Shown here in pieces: positions 60,701-64,000 of a DNA stretch of 64,000 bases (position 1 is its first letter; each line of letters opens with the position of its first letter). Both the position numbers and the translations under genes were made by a program. Source of the DNA: Pontederia crassipes (lineage: Eukaryota > Streptophyta > Magnoliopsida > Commelinales > Pontederiaceae); assembly GCA_030549335.1 (NCBI GenBank), contig CM060188.1, positions 15,069,501 to 15,133,500 of the forward strand. Direction: 5' to 3'. Below the pieces are notes generated by a model. The model was not told where the DNA came from. It worked only from the letters and a program-made list of their open reading frames with translations, and did no database searches.

Positions 60701-60956
60701 GCATCTTGAAAGAGTGGGGAGTCGGGACTGGTTAGTTAGGATTTTTTATTTTGGTTTTTTTGCTGCATTGAACCGACTAGTTTTGAATCGCGGTTTGATC
60801 CAATTCTTGTCAATTTTTTTCGAGTTTGACTAGTCTAGTCCGACCCAAAAGGGAATCCAATTTTGGGGTGTGAAATGAGCTGTGCTAGCGGTCGGTCAGC
60901 GGTTGAACCGGTTCGACCGGTCGGTCCTATCTGATCCTAATAACACTAGTTTCAGC

Positions 60957-61555
60957 ACAAAATTTTATAAGCTACTCTTACTAATTTATAGAGCATAAGA
61001 TAATGAATTCATATTTTATTCTTATTATATCCTTATTTTTTAAAAAATTAAGAACTATATTTAATTATTAATATATCGTACATTGTTTTTTATTTTAATA
61101 TTTCATATATTTAATTTGACGTACAACCCAAACAAGATTTTTATCTCAAATAATAAAAAAATTTATAACAAAAATAATATTTTTAACAATATTATTACTT
61201 ATAAATTAATTATTATGAATATAATGTACATAACAACGATCATAGATTATATTTATGCCATTTTTGTCATTATATACAGCATACTAATTTAATCATTATA
61301 TTTACCACATATATTTTTATATAAAAACACATTATCCGCTTATATGTAATTGTTATTTTTTAATCATTCCGCCTCTCTCAATTTCAGAAAAAGAACATCA
61401 CGTTGTTTATGATTGCATTGCCCACTAAAATAAGGGGACTCTCGGATAAGACTAAGCGTTATCCTCTAGTTTATTCTCTAATTAAATCATTACTTTATCA
61501 AACATAATCTTCATTACGATTCTAGACGAAATTGTAATTGCAATTATTATAGAGT
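60957..61555. other. AT-rich intergenic
   Basis: Very AT-rich; no supported feature. Confidence 0.4.
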
Positions 61556-61562
61556 TGAAAAT

Positions 61563-62112
61563 TTACATCAATTACCCATCAACTTTTACATTTTTCGAAC
61601 ACTATCCTCCAATTTCATTTTGTAATAAGATTACCATCCATCTTTAAACTTGTTTCATCATCTTTTTACCGGATATAGATTGTGCTGGTCGCGCTGCTGA
61701 TGTGGCATCGGCGTGGCACGTTCTCTCTCATCCATGCAAGCATTTTACGGACGCGGTAATATTAAAAAATGGGACATCTTCACCTCCGATGAGGGGGAGC
61801 TCCAACTCATTAGCAGGAGGGGGGAGCTCGCCCCCTCTGCGACCTCCGACAAGGGTCCTCTTTGCGTCGACAAAGAGGATCCTTCGTCTCTGTGACTTTC
61901 AACGATTGGAGGTATCTCATTTTTTAATTATTTTATTTTGTTAACATTGCCATGTTAGCAATGTAATTTGAAAATAATATATAACCAGTGAAAAGGACAT
62001 TTGGTGAAATAAGTTAAAAGATGAACGATAATCTTATTAAAAAATGAAGTTGGAGAATAGTGTTGAAAAAATGACCAAAGTTGAAAGATATTTGGTGTAA
62101 TTCACCTTAAAG
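61563..62112. mobile_element. Mutator-like element with long inverted repeats
   Basis: Inverted arms of about 110 bp. Left: AACACTATCCTCCAATTTCA and TAATAAGATTACC. Right, on the other strand: AACACTATTCTCCAACTTCA and TAATAAGATTATC. The core (about 61690-61900) is GC-rich with a frame of 80 codons, possibly composition-driven. No target duplication found. Confidence 0.65.
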
Positions 62113-64000
62113 ATTATTGATCATGTGACACACCAAGGTTTCCACCAAGGATAATTTGATAAATTAACCAGAATGATAATGAATTAAAAGATATTGAAAG
62201 GTTAATTTGAGAAAGATTAAAGGTATAGTTAGAAAATATAAAGAAAAAGAAGCAAATATAAATTTTATTGAGAGGAAAAATTATGATTAGATTATAATTA
62301 TAATTTTAAATTTGAAATTGAATTGAGATTCAAAGATAAGTTTAATAGAAAAAGGTCTCTTAATTATAATAGAATTATGAGTTTCACCTTTCAAATATTT
62401 CAGAAAATACTTAAAAAATATTTAAATAAAAAATATCAGTTATAAATATTTAGTGGTTTAGTTAATTTCCAAAATCAGATTTCATTCAAGACAAATTATG
62501 GAGTTAAAGTAGTACATAAAGTGAGAATCTAAATTGAATTAAATTAGGATTTAATTGGTTAGATGAGAATTCTAGTTAGAATTAAATTGGGTTGACACTA
62601 TATTGTTTGTTCTTTCATGTCTCGGCAAGGGCAACAGCTAAGCAAACTATTGTGAGTTCTCGACGGACCAAGGCATAAGGCACAAACATACGACAAAAAG
62701 AGGGCACGACAATAGTTTGATTGACTAACATCGGGCATGAGTTGCTATTAGATGGAGTCTACCATGATTATTTTGACATTCGTGATAAATCGAGGTACAT
62801 AAGAAGGATCCATAGTAATAATCATGACATATAAATTGCACAGCACAAGTAATTGTGCAATTAGTCGGATCCCCTAGACTTGTCGCGACTATAAATACTA
62901 GCCACAATTTTCATAATTCTACCTAGAAGAAAAAAGAGACAATATTCTTCCTCCATCAAAGATGGAGAGAAAGAGAGGGAATAGAGAGAGAGGTGATAAA
63001 ATAAGAAAAAAAAAGCCGTAAGAGGAAAAAAAGGGACAATGTGTGGCCCCAAGCTTCCATTGTGAGAGAGAAAACTTTGACATCAAGAAAACTAAAGAGA
63101 AAAGGAAAAAGAAAATAAAGGGATTTGCTAGCTATAATGATAATTTGTCATTTGTGAGATAGGCCATGACTTTTTAAGCTAGGGCCCAACACATCGACCA
63201 TATTCACGATAAATTATTTGATAGTGATTATTATTAATTGAGACATTTTATTATTTATGATTATATCATGATAATCTCAATTGCATCGTTGTTTGTAACG
63301 AAGATTAAATTATTGTTAAAGTTGGCTACCTTGAGAATATTATTTATCATTAAATTATTGTTGATTATTGACAATTGGTGGTTGAGAATTGAAATATGTT
63401 AATTGATTATAATTTATTATGAATTTATCAACATATTCTTTAATGGATTGTTATGGCCGCATTGATGATGAATATTGATAATTTAATAATTATAAATAGT
63501 GAAACTATATAAATTGAGGATAATTTTCACTAAATACCTTTCAACTTTACATGTTTTCTCAACTCAATCCCCTAACTTTACTTTATACTCTTCAAGTAAT
63601 GACTTATTTCATCAAATACTGAATAATTAATTTCTCAGTCATTTCGTTGACGTGGTATGTTATTTTAAATAAAAAATATATGAAATATCAAAATAATATA
63701 AAAAATTTAAAAAGTAGCACCTGCCCCCTACCCCTCTCTTGTCCGGTGTCGGAGACGAAGGGGACGACCCCCTCGCCCATGGTGCGTCGATCGAGATTAT
63801 GTTCAAAAGGATTAATGAACAACTTTAGTGATTGACTTGATAATTGAATTGAAACAAATGAATTGAACTAAATTGATGATTTGCATGTCTTCGTGCTTAA
63901 TGGATAATAGAATTGTCCTCATGGTTGATGGATAATAGAATTACACCATTGTGACTAATGAATGAATTGTGAAATTTGTGCTTGATGGATTACTCATAAT
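62113..64000. other. Intergenic to the right window edge
   Basis: AT-rich. Around 63525-63790 a sequence resembling the left arm of long-inverted-repeat Mutator-like elements (ACCTTTCAACTTTACATG onward) is followed by GC-rich DNA. Its partner arm would lie beyond the window. No gene recognised. Confidence 0.4.

Larger units (their letters stand above)
59126..60948. mobile_element. hAT-like element E, 1.8 kb
   Basis: The left end reads AAATGTTATCACGATCGGAC and the right end, on the other strand, TAGTGTTATTAGGATCAGAT; both lead into GACCGG-rich sequence. Flanks are GTTTCAAC (59118-59125) and GTTTCAGC (60949-60956), seven of eight identical. The interior holds a nested inverted-repeat element (about 59285-59955) and a GC-rich repetitive block (about 60110-60700), both unlike the interiors of the related elements A to D. 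Confidence 0.75.

Overview
The window is nuclear DNA of a flowering plant. Spliced genes with canonical plant introns, first exons that are strongly GC-rich in PHR2 and both UXS genes but AT-rich introns and intergenic DNA, and many plant-type transposons together suggest a monocot, probably a commelinid such as a palm or a member of Zingiberales. The species cannot be named from sequence alone.

Five gene families can be modelled exon by exon. From left to right they are: the 3' part of a glycoside hydrolase 31 gene of the YihQ/sulfoquinovosidase-like type (+, 1-1377); PHR2, a photolyase/cryptochrome-family protein (-, 2336-5069); two same-strand copies of a membrane-anchored UDP-glucuronate decarboxylase, UXS (-, 11837-15282 and 35732-39003); PRL1, a seven-WD40 spliceosome-associated protein with 15 exons (-, 42198-52813); and a 105-aa HIG1-domain mitochondrial protein (-, 56320-57695). 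All of these models have consistent intron phases and no internal stops. The genes look functionally unrelated; only the two UXS copies belong together, as a tandem duplication later pushed about 20 kb apart by mobile elements.

The rest is mobile and repetitive DNA. Between the UXS copies lie an 8.7-kb LTR element with no coding capacity (19566-28304, target duplication TATAA, a CACTA-type remnant inside its 5' LTR) and a 2.4-kb solo LTR (28844-31218) that carries about 100 bp of plastid-type 23S rRNA. Smaller elements were delimited by their target duplications: hAT-like elements (8 bp), a Mutator-like element (9 bp), four short 5'-truncated RTE-type LINE tails (13-17 bp) and a tRNA-derived SINE with A and B boxes. 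PRL1 intron 9 is expanded to 5.4 kb by a hAT-like element and an L1-type LINE remnant.

The most notable observations are: a U12-type AT-AC intron at the same position in both UXS genes; the plastid 23S fragment inside an LTR; a hAT-like family whose ends are alike but whose interiors are unrelated; and the RTE tails, one of which is only 44 bp long. No new defence-like or biosynthetic system was seen.
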